Shown one piece after another: positions 52,842 to 64,000 of a stretch of 64,000 bases of DNA. Source of the DNA: Effrenium voratum (taxonomy: Eukaryota > Sar > Dinophyceae > Suessiales > Symbiodiniaceae); assembly GCA_963377175.1 (NCBI GenBank), contig CAUJNA010001857.1, forward strand, positions 86,795 to 150,794, written 5' to 3'. Position numbers and translations under genes: made by a program. Every line of letters begins with the position of its first letter. Position 1 is the first letter of the stretch. The notes under the pieces are model-generated. The model had not been told where the DNA came from and made no database searches. It worked only from the letters and a program-made list of their open reading frames with translations.

Positions 52842-55800
52842 TTCCCGGCGTGTGCAGCGCAGTCGGTGGCATTGGGACTGGGGTAGAGGTTACACCAGCT
52901 GTAGCGGGTCTTGTTGGCCAAGAAGTCCTGCGGCTCCAAGATTCGCAGCAGTGAACATCAACCAATCCAACCACGAAAGACTAAAATGGGTGGTGAATTC
53001 ACCTACCATTTCCAAAATGGGATACCAAAACGGTTTTTGACCACCACAGCCATTTGGGTCTCTCAAAATGGTTTTGACCGTCCCCCAAAGTCACGGCTCT
53101 CCTTTTGGTTTCCGGCCCAAGAAGGATACCCGCAACCACACACAGAGCCCGCAAACCGGAGCCAGGAAGTGGTCAGCCGCAATGTGTGGTTTGCGCCCGG
53201 GCAGTAGCCTGCTTTGACAACACCTGTTCTCTGAGAGTCCGAGCACCATGTCTTAGGTCTAGGGTCAGCAAACCAAGTCACCTGGTGAATCATTTGCACA
53301 ACTGACGCGCGCTTGCCAAAGTCTATAAATGTAAACATGACCAGCACCTGGAAAAAGTATTGGCCGAGCTCTGCAGCTGCTTTCAGGCAACACACCAATT
53401 GCCACCAACTCTCGACGAGAATTCCCAGTCCAAAGCTTGGATCCCTGGCTCGTCCTGCTTCCTCAGGCAGGGCGTCATATTTTGGACTGCGGGATGGCAA
53501 AGCGTCTTGGGAAAGTCGCTGCAGCACTGCATGGCCGGATACGAGACCATGTCCTCACACGGGAGAAACGGCCAACTCGTCAAGCCCCGGCCACCTCAAG
53601 ACGGGTGAAACATCCACATTCGGTCCCAGCGAGCGCTCCTCCGCTCTGTAGCCCTGCAACTCGTGATCCTTGCACGTGCCATTCATCTCCGCCGTGTGCA
53701 ACAGCTTGTGCTGCTCAGGCCTCTTCAGGCTCAAGTGAGGCGCATCCAACACAGAGAGAGAAGGAGAGAGATATAGAAAGGCGCGGCTGGTGCCGACCCA
53801 AGGAAAAAAAACTCCGCGCCAATTTCGCTTTAAAAGCAACCCATCTTTTTCCCCCGTCTGCCACATTTCCGAGCCCATTTTTGCTGCTTCAATAGGCAAC
53901 CCCTCTGTTTTTCCCCCAGTGGCAACCAGTTGGGTGTGGGTGAAAAATAGGTACCCAATATAGAACCCTGGTAAATGGAAACATGGAACCTGCAGTTCCC
54001 TGGTACCCATACCCAGTTCGCCTCCAGAGGTCCACCTCCTGCGCGCAGGTCCAGGCCGTCCAGGTGCCGTTCAGCGCCTCGCAGCCGCTCTGCTGCTCGC
54101 AGTGGCACCAGCCCACGTCCCCGTAGCAGCCCTCCTGGGCGTTGCACACCGAGGCCTGCAGCTGGAAAAACCGCTGAGACGCGCGCTGAACAAAACACAT
54201 TGAAACGAGGCGCCGTGAAAAAAATGGGGGGAAGAAACTTGGGGGGAGAGAAGATGGCTTGGGGAGGTTCGAAGGGGAAACCCAAGGTCTCTCAAGAGAG
54301 ATTGTTCTCTCTCTCTCTCTCTCTGTCTCTCTCTTTTCTCCCGGTTCCCTGCTTCGTTCCCGTTCCCGGTTGCTTCGTTCCGCCTCCGGCGTGGTGGTGC
54401 TGCTGTAGAGGTCGCACCAGGCATACATCACCTTGTCCTTGGTGAACGTGTCCGCGCTGGAGCAGGGCGTCATGCTCTTGGCCGTGGGATCGCAGACCGT
54501 GGCCGGGGTCGAGGCGCAGCAGGTCTGCGCCGCGTAGGAGATGGCTGAGGACAGCGCCTGGCCCCACATGTCCAGGCCGTCGCAGCTGCCCGCGGCAGCG
54601 GCCTCCTGCAGCACCTGGCACCAAGATCCACCGGATCAAATCGGATCATTGTTGGTCGGTTTTCACAAGGATTTGAGGACAAAAACAAAATCCATCCAAA
54701 GCCATCGGATCATTTTGTCACTTTTCACAAGGTTTTTTGGTTTTCACAAGTTAGGACAAAAACAAAATCCATCCAAAGCCATCGGATGTCGGATTTATTT
54801 GTTGGTTTTCACAAGTTGTGGGGGGGGGAGGGTCCTTTGGGATTCGTTTTGAGATCCCGGCTTCGTCTTGGCTTCCTTTCGGACTTCCTTCCGTTTCCCT
54901 TTTGGTTTCCGTTTGAGGTCCGGTTGGTTCCCTTTCGAGTCCCGGTGGAGTTTCGGGGTTCCTGTTGGATTGTGGTTTCCCTACCTTCCTTGGGCACCCA
55001 CGTGCGTCCCAGTTGAACCCCCCAAGCCAACCGTTTCAAGCCCCGGCTTGCGGGGAGTTCTGCGAGCCTGGTGCATGGAGACATCCCACTGCATCTGCTC
55101 ATCCTGGCAAGTGTGCGCCGTCCAGGTCGCACCAAGCGCTCTGCAACCCTCCTCCGTCTGACAGTAGCAGTGGTTCTCCCAACCGCTGCAGCCTCCGATC
55201 CAAATCCCGATGCTCGACGAGACACGGAGACCAAAAGCTCGGGCTGCCCAAAAAGCAATATTGCCCCAAACCCCAATCTTGAACCTACTAATAGAATCAG
55301 CCCACTTTTGCAACCACCTCCTCTGTTTCTTGTTTCAAAGGGGAGGTATGGGGGGCCAGTTCTCCAAATGCGTCTCCCGATGTTCCTGCCTGGCTGGGCG
55401 TTGCAAACGCTCGCCTCCGGGAAGGTGCTTTTGAAGTCGCAGTGCGCGTGCATCACGGTGCTGGGCTTGAAATCCCCCTCGTCTTTGCAGGGCGTCATGC
55501 GCACCAAGCCCTTGTCGCAAACGGATGCCGGATAGGACGCGCAGCACTGCTGCGCGTAGGGCAGCACCCACTGAGCCAAAGACTGGCCGTGGAGATCCGT
55601 GCCCTCGCAAGTCTCTGACTCGCTGGCCGTCTGGAGCATCTTGTGCGTTTCCATATCCAAATGGTCGAAGACGTAGCCGCAAGTCTCCTCCTTCCAAGTG
55701 CCATTCAGCGCCTCGCAGGGACCACGGCTCGCACAGTGGCAGTCGGAACCGCAGTGGTGGCTGCAATCCTCTGGTCGTGGAGGGTGGTCGAAATGGCACC

Positions 55801-56495
55801 ACTGGTGCATGGTATGGTGGGCCAAGAAGTCCTCCTTGCTCTTGCAGGGATCCATCTTCACCGCATGCTTGTCGCACACGGAGGCCGGGTAGGAGGAGCA
55901 GCACTTCTGCGCGGGCCACCTGATGTGGTCCAGCAGGGGCTGGCCATAGACATCCACCCCCGCGCAGGTGTCGGTATCGTGGGCCTGGTTCAGGGCCTTG
56001 TGCATCTGGGCGTCGAAGTACTTCACGTGCTCCGCGCAGGTGTACTTGGTCCAGTTCCCACCCAGCCGCCGACACGCCTCCCTGGTCTCCGCGTGCTGGC
56101 TGCTATTGGACTGGCACCACTCGTGCATCACGCTCTCCGGCTGGAAGTCCGCCTCGGCCTTGCAAATGCTCACGGGCTTCAGATGCGGGTCACCTTGGAA
56201 ACCACCAGCCAAGTCTGTTTGTATCACTCAGCATCTTCAGCCCCCCCCCAAAGTGGTCAACATGCCCGGGCTCTTGAAAAGATCCAAGGAGCCGCCAGAA
56301 CTTAACCGGTCAGAAAGAAATATCCCCCCCGGCCATTTTTCCTCCTTGCCCTTGCCATCCGCCGACCCCCCCAAAAAAAGAAACGTTTCCCCCGCGAGGC
56401 ACAGACCGTGGCCGGGTAGGAGCCGCAGCACTGCCGGGCCTCTTGCGGCACCCAGTCCGCCAGCGCCGTGCCCCAGGTCATAGCCGCGCCGCAGC
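52842..56495 (-). CDS. Cysteine-rich repeat protein, multi-exon, probably secreted
   Basis: Exons: 56495 to about 56394, 56193-55390 (about 268 codons), 55192-55068, 54614-54384, 54155-54022, 53720 to about 53600, about 53578-53455 and 52928-52842. The four joins from 55390 to 53720 are in perfect phase. Each repeat has three parts: CCxSYPASVCDxxxxxMxPC, then DFxxxxxMxxWC, then a CHC...C..LNGTW....TC block leading to a helix such as HKMLQTASESETCEGTDLHG. The dense, regular Cys pattern suggests disulphides and an extracellular or vesicle location; no signal peptide or start codon was found. Donors include GC (55389, 55067, 54383, 54021) and GA (53454). The splice at 56394 and the join near 53590 could not be closed. 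Function unknown. Confidence 0.7.
52951..53058. mobile_element. MITE, family B, in a Cys-rich gene intron
   Basis: GTGAACATCAACCAATCCAA, GGTGGTGAATTCACCTACCA and TTTTTGACCACCACAGCCAT. Matches the long form at 21072. It sits in the inferred intron 53454-52929, 23 bp from its acceptor. Confidence 0.7.
53928..54018. mobile_element. MITE, family A variant, at a 5' splice site
   Basis: AGTTGGGTGTGGGTGAAAAA and TACCCATACCCAGTT are inverted ends, with GGTACCCAATATAGAACCCT and GGTAAATGGAAACATGG inside. On the minus strand the element begins 3 bp after the GC donor of the inferred intron 54021-53721. Confidence 0.75.
54650..54815. repeat. Tandem duplication within an intron
   Basis: GGACAAAAACAAAATCCATC followed by CAAAGCCATCGGATC occurs twice about 80 bp apart, with TTTTCACAAG repeated between. 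It lies in the inferred intron 55067-54615 of the Cys-rich gene. Confidence 0.8.
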
Positions 56496-57059
56496 CTCCG
56501 AAGCGAAGAAGAAGAAAAAAACGGATCGAGCCACCCGCGGGAGCCCGGGCGGCGCGGGCCTTCCCGTAGCTGCACGAAAAGAAGAAGAAAGGCGGAAAAA
56601 GGAGAAAAAAATAAACGGCGCACGGGGAAAGGCACAAAAAGAGGAGAAACAATAAGGCCAGAAAGCATGCAAGTGATAGATGTGTCCTTTTCTTTCGCCC
56701 GAGTTCCGGGAAAATACAGGAAACACACACCTAACCAAACCGCGGTGGGGTTCTCGGCTCTCCTTTTGGCCGCATCAACGCCCCGCCCAAAGGCCACCCG
56801 TTCCGAATCCCCAGCCTGTGGACGAGGCGTTTTCCAAGATCTTGTAATCATCCCAGAGTTCCTTGAGCATATCCATGCAAGTTCGGCCTGCACGTACACG
56901 TGCATGTCATGCGTGTCAGACGCTGACCAACAATACGCCCTTCCAAAATTTCAACACGAATCAAGCTAGTTGTGAGGCTTTAGCGACGACGCCAGCCTTC
57001 AGAAATCTTCGCGGTTGCCAGAAAATCTGAGCGATCCTGCGCACACACACACACAATCT

Positions 57060-57557
57060 TGCACATAGCCAAGTGTCAACACTCACACAGACTTACAGAA
57101 ACACGTGTGTATATATATATATATGGTTGCATCTCAAAATAGAACTGCTCAAAGCAAACATGCCATGTCGTGTTTGCTGCATTAAACGGCTCATTCACAT
57201 ACATACAGACATACATTACAGTACAGCACAGTACATGACATTGCATTACATTGCATACATTACATGCGTTGCATACATTGTACATACATACATACATGCA
57301 TGCATGCATGCATGCATACATACATACATTACACTACACCACACTACATTACATTACATTACATACATACATACACTGCTGTACATTCATACGACACATA
57401 CATTACATGCATTGCATGCATTACGTGCATTACGTACATTTCATACATTTCATACATTACATACATTGCATACATTACATACAATACACACATTACATAC
57501 ATTACATACATTACATACATTACATAGATACACGCGTACATACATACATACATACAA

Positions 57558-57588
<31 letters not shown>

Positions 57589-58350
57589 CATACATACATA
57601 CATACATACATACATACATACATACATACATACATACATACATACATACATACATACATACACACATACATACATACATACATACATACACACATACATA
57701 CAGTCATACATACATACATACATACATACATACATACATACATACATACATGTATTACACTACATACATTACATACATTACATACATAACATACACTACA
57801 TATATTACAAATGTTACATACATTACATTACATTACATGACATTACACTACAGTACACTACAGTGCAATACGGTAAATTACAGTATCTTACACACATTAC
57901 ACACATACATAACATGATACAACATAACATAACAGTACATAACATAACATATAACACATACATACACTACATTACATTACACACATAACAAAACATTACA
58001 TTACATTGCATTACATTGCATTACATTACGCACATTACGTACTTTACACACATTACAAACATTACATGCATTACATACAGTACATACATTGCATACATTA
58101 CATACATTACATACATGACATACATTACATACATTACATACATCGCATACGTAACATACATTACATAGATACATAAACTACATACATTACATACATAAGA
58201 GACATTATATATACATTGCACACATTACATACATTGCACACATTACATACACCACCTACATTACACACATTACATACAGTACATACAGTACATACGTTAC
58301 ACAAACTACATACATTACATACATGACAGTACATACATTACATACACACA

Positions 58351-58381
<31 letters not shown>

Positions 58382-58440
58382 CATACATACATACATACAT
58401 ACAGACATACATACATACATACATACATACATACATACAT
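57060..58440. repeat. Long (CATA)n / (CATTA)n satellite
   Basis: About 1.2 kb of ACATACAT and ACATTACAT words, perfect CATA runs at 57540-57750 and 58345-58440. It gives long poly-Tyr/Ile/His/Thr frames on the plus strand and Met-Tyr-Val-Cys frames on the minus; none is a gene. Confidence 0.95.
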
Positions 58441-58552
58441 GAGGGGGGTCCGTGACCACGATAAGAACTAAAAAACAAAACCACACGATAAGGGGGCGGC
58501 CAAAACCACGACAAGAGGGGGGCCAAGCTCACGACAAGAAAAACAGAATCGT

Positions 58553-59880
58553 ATAGAGTCCCATTCTATTTCCGTATAGAGCCCCTGCTATTTCTGTGTA
58601 GAGTCCCATTCTATTTCCGTATAGAATCCTATTCTATTGCCGTATAGAGCCCCATTCCATTGCCGTATAAAGTCCTACTCTCGCATAGAGTCCCATTCTA
58701 TTTCCGTATAGAGCCCCACTCTATTTCCGTAAAGAGTCCAATCTATTTCCGTATAGGGTCCCACTCTATTTCCGTATAGAGTCCCATTCTATTTCCGTAT
58801 GGAGTCCAATTCTTAGAGTATAGAGCCCCATTCTATTGCCGTATAAAGTCCCATTGTATTGCCGTATAGAGTCCCATTCTATTGCCGTATAGAGTCCCAT
58901 TCTATTGCCGTATAGAGTCCCATTGCCGTATAGAGTCCCATTCTATTTCCGCATAGAGTCCCATTCTTTTTCCGTATAGAGTCCCATTCTATTATCGTAA
59001 AGAATCCAATTCTATTGCCATATGAAATTCCACTCTATTTCCGTATAGAGTTTAATTCTATTTCCGTATAGAGCCCCATTCTATTTCCGTGTAGAGTCCC
59101 ATTATAGAGTCTCACTCTGTTTCCGTATAGATTTGCATTCTATTGCCGTACCATTCTATTTCCGTAGAGAGCCCCATTCTATCTCCGTATAAAGTCCCAT
59201 TCTATTTCCGTACAAAATCGAATTCTATTTCCGCACAGAGTTCATTCTATTGCCGTATAGAGCCCCACTCTATTGCCGTATAGAGTTCGATTCTATTGCC
59301 GTATAGAATGCAATTCTATTGCCGCAAAGAGTCCCATTCTATTGCCGTATAGAGTCCCATTCTTTTGCCGGAAAGATGCACAGTCCATTTCTGTATAGAC
59401 TTCCGAAAAGAGTCCCATTCTATTTCTGTATAGAGTCGGATTCTATTGCGGTATAGAGTCCCATTCTATTCCCGTACACATTACCATTTTGCCGTATAGA
59501 GTCCCATTCTATTGCCGTATGGAGTCCCATTCTATTTCCGTATAGAGTCCTATTCTATTACCGTGTAGAGCCCCATTCTATGGCCGTATGGAGCCCAGCA
59601 ATACAGAAATAGAATTGGAGTCTATACGGAAATACAAGAGGAGTCTATTCGGAATTCGAAAGGGGCTCAATACGGCAATAGAATGGGACTCTATACGGCA
59701 TAGAATGGGATTCTATACGGCAATAGAATTGTATACGGCAACAGACTGGGACTGTTTACGGCAATACAATGGGAATCTTTACGGCAATACAGCTCTATAT
59801 TCTGTTCCCGTAAAGAGTCCCATAAATTTTCGTATAGAATCCTATTCTATTCCCGTATAGAGTCCTATTCAGTCCCATTC
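58553..59880. repeat. 23-bp minisatellite, left arm
   Basis: About 50 units based on GTATAGAGTCCCATTCTAT plus TTCC or TGCC. Orientation flips at about 59588-59800 and back again. Units differ mainly in the TTCC/TGCC segment and in single bases. Confidence 0.9.
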
Positions 59881-59989
59881 TTTGAGGGCAGTCCAGAAAG
59901 CGAGTGTCGTTTATAAGGGGTCACTGGCTGCAAGTGAGCGCAGTACTCTTGAAGAGACAAGTGTAGGACTCTATACGTGGGTCGAGTAG

Positions 59990-60100
59990 GATTGGTTGGG
60001 ACTCTTTACGCAAATAGAGTTTTGCTTTTTCTTTGTCGTGGTTTTGTTTTCTAATTATCGCGGTTGCGAACCCCCCTGCACGAATAGTGGGACTCTATAT
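59990..60100. repeat. Internal copy of the arm boundary box
   Basis: TCTTTGTCGTGGTTTTGTTT, TAATTATCGCGG and GAACCCCCCTGCACG resemble the boundary boxes of both arms, followed by one minisatellite-like unit. Suggests an older, nested end. Confidence 0.6.
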
Positions 60101-60773
60101 GCCAGTAGAGTGATGGGTTTGGGGGGCTTTCAAGGTTTGTTCAAGCACAGGGTCTGTGCCTGGGTGTGCCTTGTGGCCAACTCCGGAAATCAAGTTAGCA
60201 TCTGAGCAACGGCGAGACCGGATCAAACAAAACGGATAGACAAGGGGCGCGGTTCCGAAAATTACACACCCCGCCGCTCAGAATGGGCCACGCTGAACAG
60301 AAGGATTCTCCTAGCGCAAATTTGAAACGCCAGGTGAGCAAGTAGACAATGACTGATGTCAGCCACGGATTTTCGAATCTTGTCGGTTATAAGCGGGGAA
60401 GTTTGCCTTAACAATGAAAAAATCCTCTAAGACGGGACACCTCGCCATCCAAAAGGGACGCAAACCCTGCCATTTGTTTTCGCTTCAACTGGCGCGCAGC
60501 TTTTTCGTCTTCTCCTGGCACGCGCTCGGAGTCTGGCAAGTGGCAAGCTAGTGGTCACTATGCGTGCCAACTCAAATCTCAAAAAGGAAAAAATCCCATC
60601 CCCGACTGGTCTCTTTTGACTCCTCTGCGGTCTATTGAGAATCTCGTAAAGAAGGGCTGTCCGCTAGAAAATTGTTAGTGCTCAACCAAATCCCTGAACA
60701 CCAAAATGGTTTCCATTCTCCCACTACAACTGGGACCTAGGAGGTGTAGGAGGTGTAATGGGACGCACCATCG

Positions 60774-62276
60774 CTAGCCAATGCGCGCAACGTGTACGTC
60801 CGGGTTCCCTTTCGAGACTGCAAGATTTTTACGATGAGTTGCGCGTCCGCAGGGTGTCAAAAGGGGCCCAGCCGACCTTTTCTTTGTAAATGAAGGCGCA
60901 AGATCTTGCAAGGAACCTGCTAGTAGGCCCTGAGTGAGCCGGTGTAAAGCTCCGGAAAGTGTACATTTCCAGCTGGTCAATCTCTTGCGCCATGTGACGC
61001 TTCTCCAACCCGCAATCAAGGAAGGAGTTGCGGGCGAATGGCCCGTTAAAAGCTTGGTCAAAGACGCCAGAGAAAGATATAGCGCCCTGCAAACAAGAAC
61101 GGTTCACAATTGGGGCTCCTTCAACTCAAAAGTGCTTCTACGCGGTCGACGTTCGCTTCTTCCGCCCATGTCTGGGGGAAGGCGATCGGACTTGTGGTAC
61201 TTGTGGCCGTCGTCGTCCATCACCTCCTGCAGAATCTGGTGTTCGATCAGCAATTTATAGCATTTTCGTCAGCTTCTCCACATTCATAGTTCTCATGAGT
61301 TCGCGAAACATTTTGCAAGTGCCTGGAGGCACCTGGCGAGGTCGACCTGTTGCCATCGCTGCAAACCTCGCGTCAGTCTTGGACACAGCATGCACTTCAC
61401 CAGGAACAGAGCCATCGCTATAAGCCCGGAGAAAGGCTTTGCCCAAACAAACCTTGAGCTGTTCAACGCACAGACCTATGCGCACCACCACCCCCCCCCC
61501 CCCGATCCGCGAAACAAAAGACAGGCCAAATGTGACAAGCGGCTTTCTCGTGCTCATGCCCATCTCCTCTACATTGTTGCCCCGGTGTCGCTTCATCAAG
61601 CCCAAGACTGTGTGGATAGAGCTGAAATGGAAGAGATCCCCAAAAGGCTGTCGCGCTGCTTTGCCTTCGTGGTACATCCAATCATCGGGCCCTGTGGGTA
61701 CGTGTGTGGCAACATCCGCCCCCATCATCGTGATCGGCTTGCCAGCTCGGGCATCTGTCTGCGACAACGGTGCCAGCCAACACTGGCAACACTTCTCCAG
61801 CGCCTGGAAAATTGCGCTATGAGAAGTCAGGAGCCCTTGCGACTTCAAACCGCGTTTCAGCTTTGCGTTGATCTGCTCAGCTGGCTGCTGAGAGCTAGGC
61901 ATGGAGTAGCCCCAGCTCTCCAAGCCGCTCTTCGCACCGCTCCACCAGTCACAGCGCAGAACCTACCCCGCAGTAAGAGTTAGTGTTTTCTCGGGCCACT
62001 CAAAAACTCCAACGGCAAGAGGCCCCCCCGAACAATGTTGGGGAAGGCGTCAAAATAGAATAGTACTTGATATCTTGAACACACAACAGGCGGTGCCTCT
62101 ACAAGACCTCTTGAAAGGAAATCTCTGCAGGCTTTAGAAGGACCAGCGCAAGGTGCCTTTGGATTTCCAAAATCTCTGCCTTCGGGCCACCTAAAGTCCA
62201 CCTTCAACGTTGCAAATTTGCAACGCGCCAAAGCCAGAGCGATCCGACCCACCCAAGGCCCGCAGAGAGAGCTCAC
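60774..62276 (-). pseudogene. Transposase-like relic inside the foldback element
   Basis: Minus-strand blocks with protein character: 62276-61980 (RWPEGRDFGNPKAPCAGPSK), 61923-61255 (222 codons, SSQQPAEQINAKLKRGLKSQ and KMFRELMRTMNVEKLTKM) and, in another frame from about 61260, LIEHQILQEVMDDDGHKYHK. The E-x-[IL]-N-x3-K-x-G word recalls the C-terminal region of MULE or hAT transposases; no DDE triad was located. Stops and frame changes show it is broken, unless small introns are present. Confidence 0.35.
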
Positions 62277-62364
62277 TTTCGATGATTCAAAACCGCGCCA
62301 CCGCCAGAGCGATCATCCAAAGTCCGCGGAGGCTTCACTTGCGGCGTTCAAAATTCCCACCACG

Positions 62365-62894
62365 CGCGCGCTACGGCAATAGAATCGGACTCTATACGGA
62401 AATAGAATGGGACTCTATACGGAAATAGAATGGGACTCTACACGGAGATAGAATGGGACTCTATACGGATATAGAATGGGACTCTACACGGAAATAGAAT
62501 GGGACTCTATACGGAAATAGAATGGGACTCTATACGGAAATGGAATGGGACTCTATACGGAAATAGAATGGGACTCTATACGGAAATACAATGGGACTCT
62601 ACACGGAAATAGAATGGGACTCTATGCAGAAATAGAATGGGACTCTACACGGAAATAGAATGGGACTCTATACGGAAATAGAATGGGACTCTATACGGAA
62701 ATAGAATGGGACTCTATACGGAAATAGAATGGGACTCGAATACGGAAATAGAATTGGACTCTTTATGGAAATAGAATGGGACTCTATACGGCAATAGGAT
62801 AGGACTCTATAGAATGGGACTCTATTACGGAAATAGAGTGGGACTCCATACGGCAATAGAATGGGACTCTATACGGCAATGGAATGGGACTCTA
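62365..62894. repeat. 23-bp minisatellite, right arm, inverted
   Basis: About 22 units of GGAAATAGAATGGGACTCTA plus TAC, the reverse complement of the left-arm unit and more homogeneous than it. Confidence 0.95.
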
Positions 62895-63000
62895 TACCAT
62901 TCTATTCCTTATCGTGACTTTGGCCCCCCTCTTCTCGTGGTTTTACTATTTTTATTGTCGTAGTTTATTTTTTCTTGTCGTGGTTCGGCCGCCCCCTGAT
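62895..63000. repeat. Right boundary box of the foldback element
   Basis: CCTTATCGTGACTTTGGCCC, CTCTTCTCGTGG and TTCTTGTCGTGGTTCGGCCG. It is the inverted counterpart of 58441-58552. Confidence 0.8.
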
Positions 63001-63418
63001 ACATACATACATACGTACATAAAAACATACATACATTACATTACATTACATTACATTACATTACATTACATTACATTACATTACATTACATTACATTACA
63101 TTACATTACATTACATTACATTACATTATTGTTTACATTACATACATACATACATACACTGCTTTACATTCATACAATACATACATTACATGCATTACGT
63201 ACATTACATACAGTACATACACATACATTACATACATTACATACATTACATACATTACATACATTAAATACATTACATACATTACAAACTTGACATACAT
63301 TACATACATTACATACATTGCATACGTAACATACATTACATATATTACATATGTTACATGCAATACATTACATTACATTATACATTACATTACATTACAT
63401 TACATTACATTACATACA

Positions 63419-63449
<31 letters not shown>

Positions 63450-64000
63450 CATAGATACATACATACATACATACATTCATACATACATACATACGTACGT
63501 ACGTACGTACGTACATACATACATACACACACACACATACATTACATACATTACATACATTGCATTACATTACATTATGTGTTTTTTACATTACATACCT
63601 TGCATACATACATGCATACATACATACATACATACATTACGTATATACATACATACGTATATACATACATACATTCATAAATACATACATACATACATGA
63701 CATGACATTACATTGCATACATAAATGTATTGTAATGAAATGCAATGCAATGTAATGTAATGTAATGTAATGTACCGTAATGTAATGTAATGTATGTATG
63801 TAATTATGTACGCACGTATGTATGCATGTATGTATGTATGTATGTATAACATTACATTACATTCCATTACATTACGTTACATTACATTACTTTACTTTAC
63901 ATTACATTACATTACATTGCATACATACATACACTACATACATTACATACATTGCATTACATTACATTATTTTTTATATTACATACATTACATACATACA
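63001..64000. repeat. (CATTA)n / (CATA)n satellite with an internal inversion
   Basis: ACATTACATT and ACATACAT arrays. At about 63725-63845 the strand sense flips to TAATGTAATG and GTATGTAT, then returns, making a local palindrome. Runs off the window. Confidence 0.95.

Larger units (their letters stand above)
58441..63000. mobile_element. Large foldback element with satellite arms
   Basis: Left arm, from outside in: (CATA)n, a boundary box (58441-58552: GGGGGCGGCC, then CACGACAAGAGGGGGGCC), then a 23-bp minisatellite. The right arm (62365-63000) is the same order inverted: minisatellite, CCCCCCTCTTCTCGTGG, GGCCGCCCCC, then (CATA)n. The core 59881-62364 has a transposase-like relic. The arrangement is that of a foldback or long-TIR DNA transposon whose arms grew as tandem repeats. 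No target duplication can be read because both ends are in satellite. Confidence 0.6.

Noticed and set aside
57073..57988. Long Tyr/Ile/His/Thr ORFs of up to 245 codons
   Set aside because: They are translations of (CATA)n and (CATTA)n satellite; every frame is open.
1..64000. Dinoflagellate spliced-leader gene
   Set aside because: The sequence CCATTTTGGCTCAAG was looked for on both strands and not found.

Overview
The window looks like nuclear DNA of a dinoflagellate, possibly of the Symbiodiniaceae/Suessiales type. It has no prokaryotic operons, rRNA or tRNA genes. Genes appear as chains of very small exons (31 to 135 bp, with one of about 800 bp). These join in frame across introns that start with GC or GA about as often as GT and end in AG followed by G, which is the known dinoflagellate splicing habit. 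Every gene chain I could reconstruct lies on the minus strand, which fits unidirectional gene arrays. Most long single-frame ORFs here are shadows of low-complexity DNA. Exon junctions given below were worked out by eye from phase and repeat alignment, so they are inference and not annotation from transcripts.

Region by region: 0.7-5.2 kb is a repeat-protein gene whose unit contains a DGxIYGIP motif. 10.7-14.5 kb carries acidic/proline-rich and RRSP-repeat exons. 17-19.5 kb is a nest of SINE-like repeats around a cysteine/histidine-rich ORF. 21.8-22.4 kb is a possible ArfGAP fragment. 23.3-24.9 kb is an Aha1 (activator of Hsp90 ATPase)-like gene. 27.8-31.9 kb is a TPR co-chaperone-like gene. 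33-35.5 kb and 44.2-44.8 kb hold coiled-coil exons that may be one gene, interrupted by an 8.4-kb retroelement. 45-51 kb has several unrecognised exons. 52.8-56.5 kb is a secreted-type cysteine-rich repeat gene. 57-64 kb is a giant satellite-rich foldback structure surrounding a transposase-like relic.

The most remarkable object is the retroelement at 35724-44133. Two 255-bp direct repeats (6 mismatches) flank a minus-strand series of ORFs: a Pro/Ser-rich protein with a structured tail, a coiled-coil/SAP-like protein, a GIY-YIG endonuclease-like ORF, a Penelope-type reverse transcriptase (decayed by frame changes, with YVDN in place of YxDD), a small membrane protein, and a Myb/SANT protein. 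It sits in a (TG)n tract. A Penelope-like element with the endonuclease upstream of the RT and several accessory ORFs is unusual. 

At least four families of roughly 100-bp inverted-repeat elements (MITEs) are scattered through the window. Many lie in the reconstructed introns and some come within a few bases of the splice sites, so they behave like introner elements. One copy has a perfect 9-bp target duplication.
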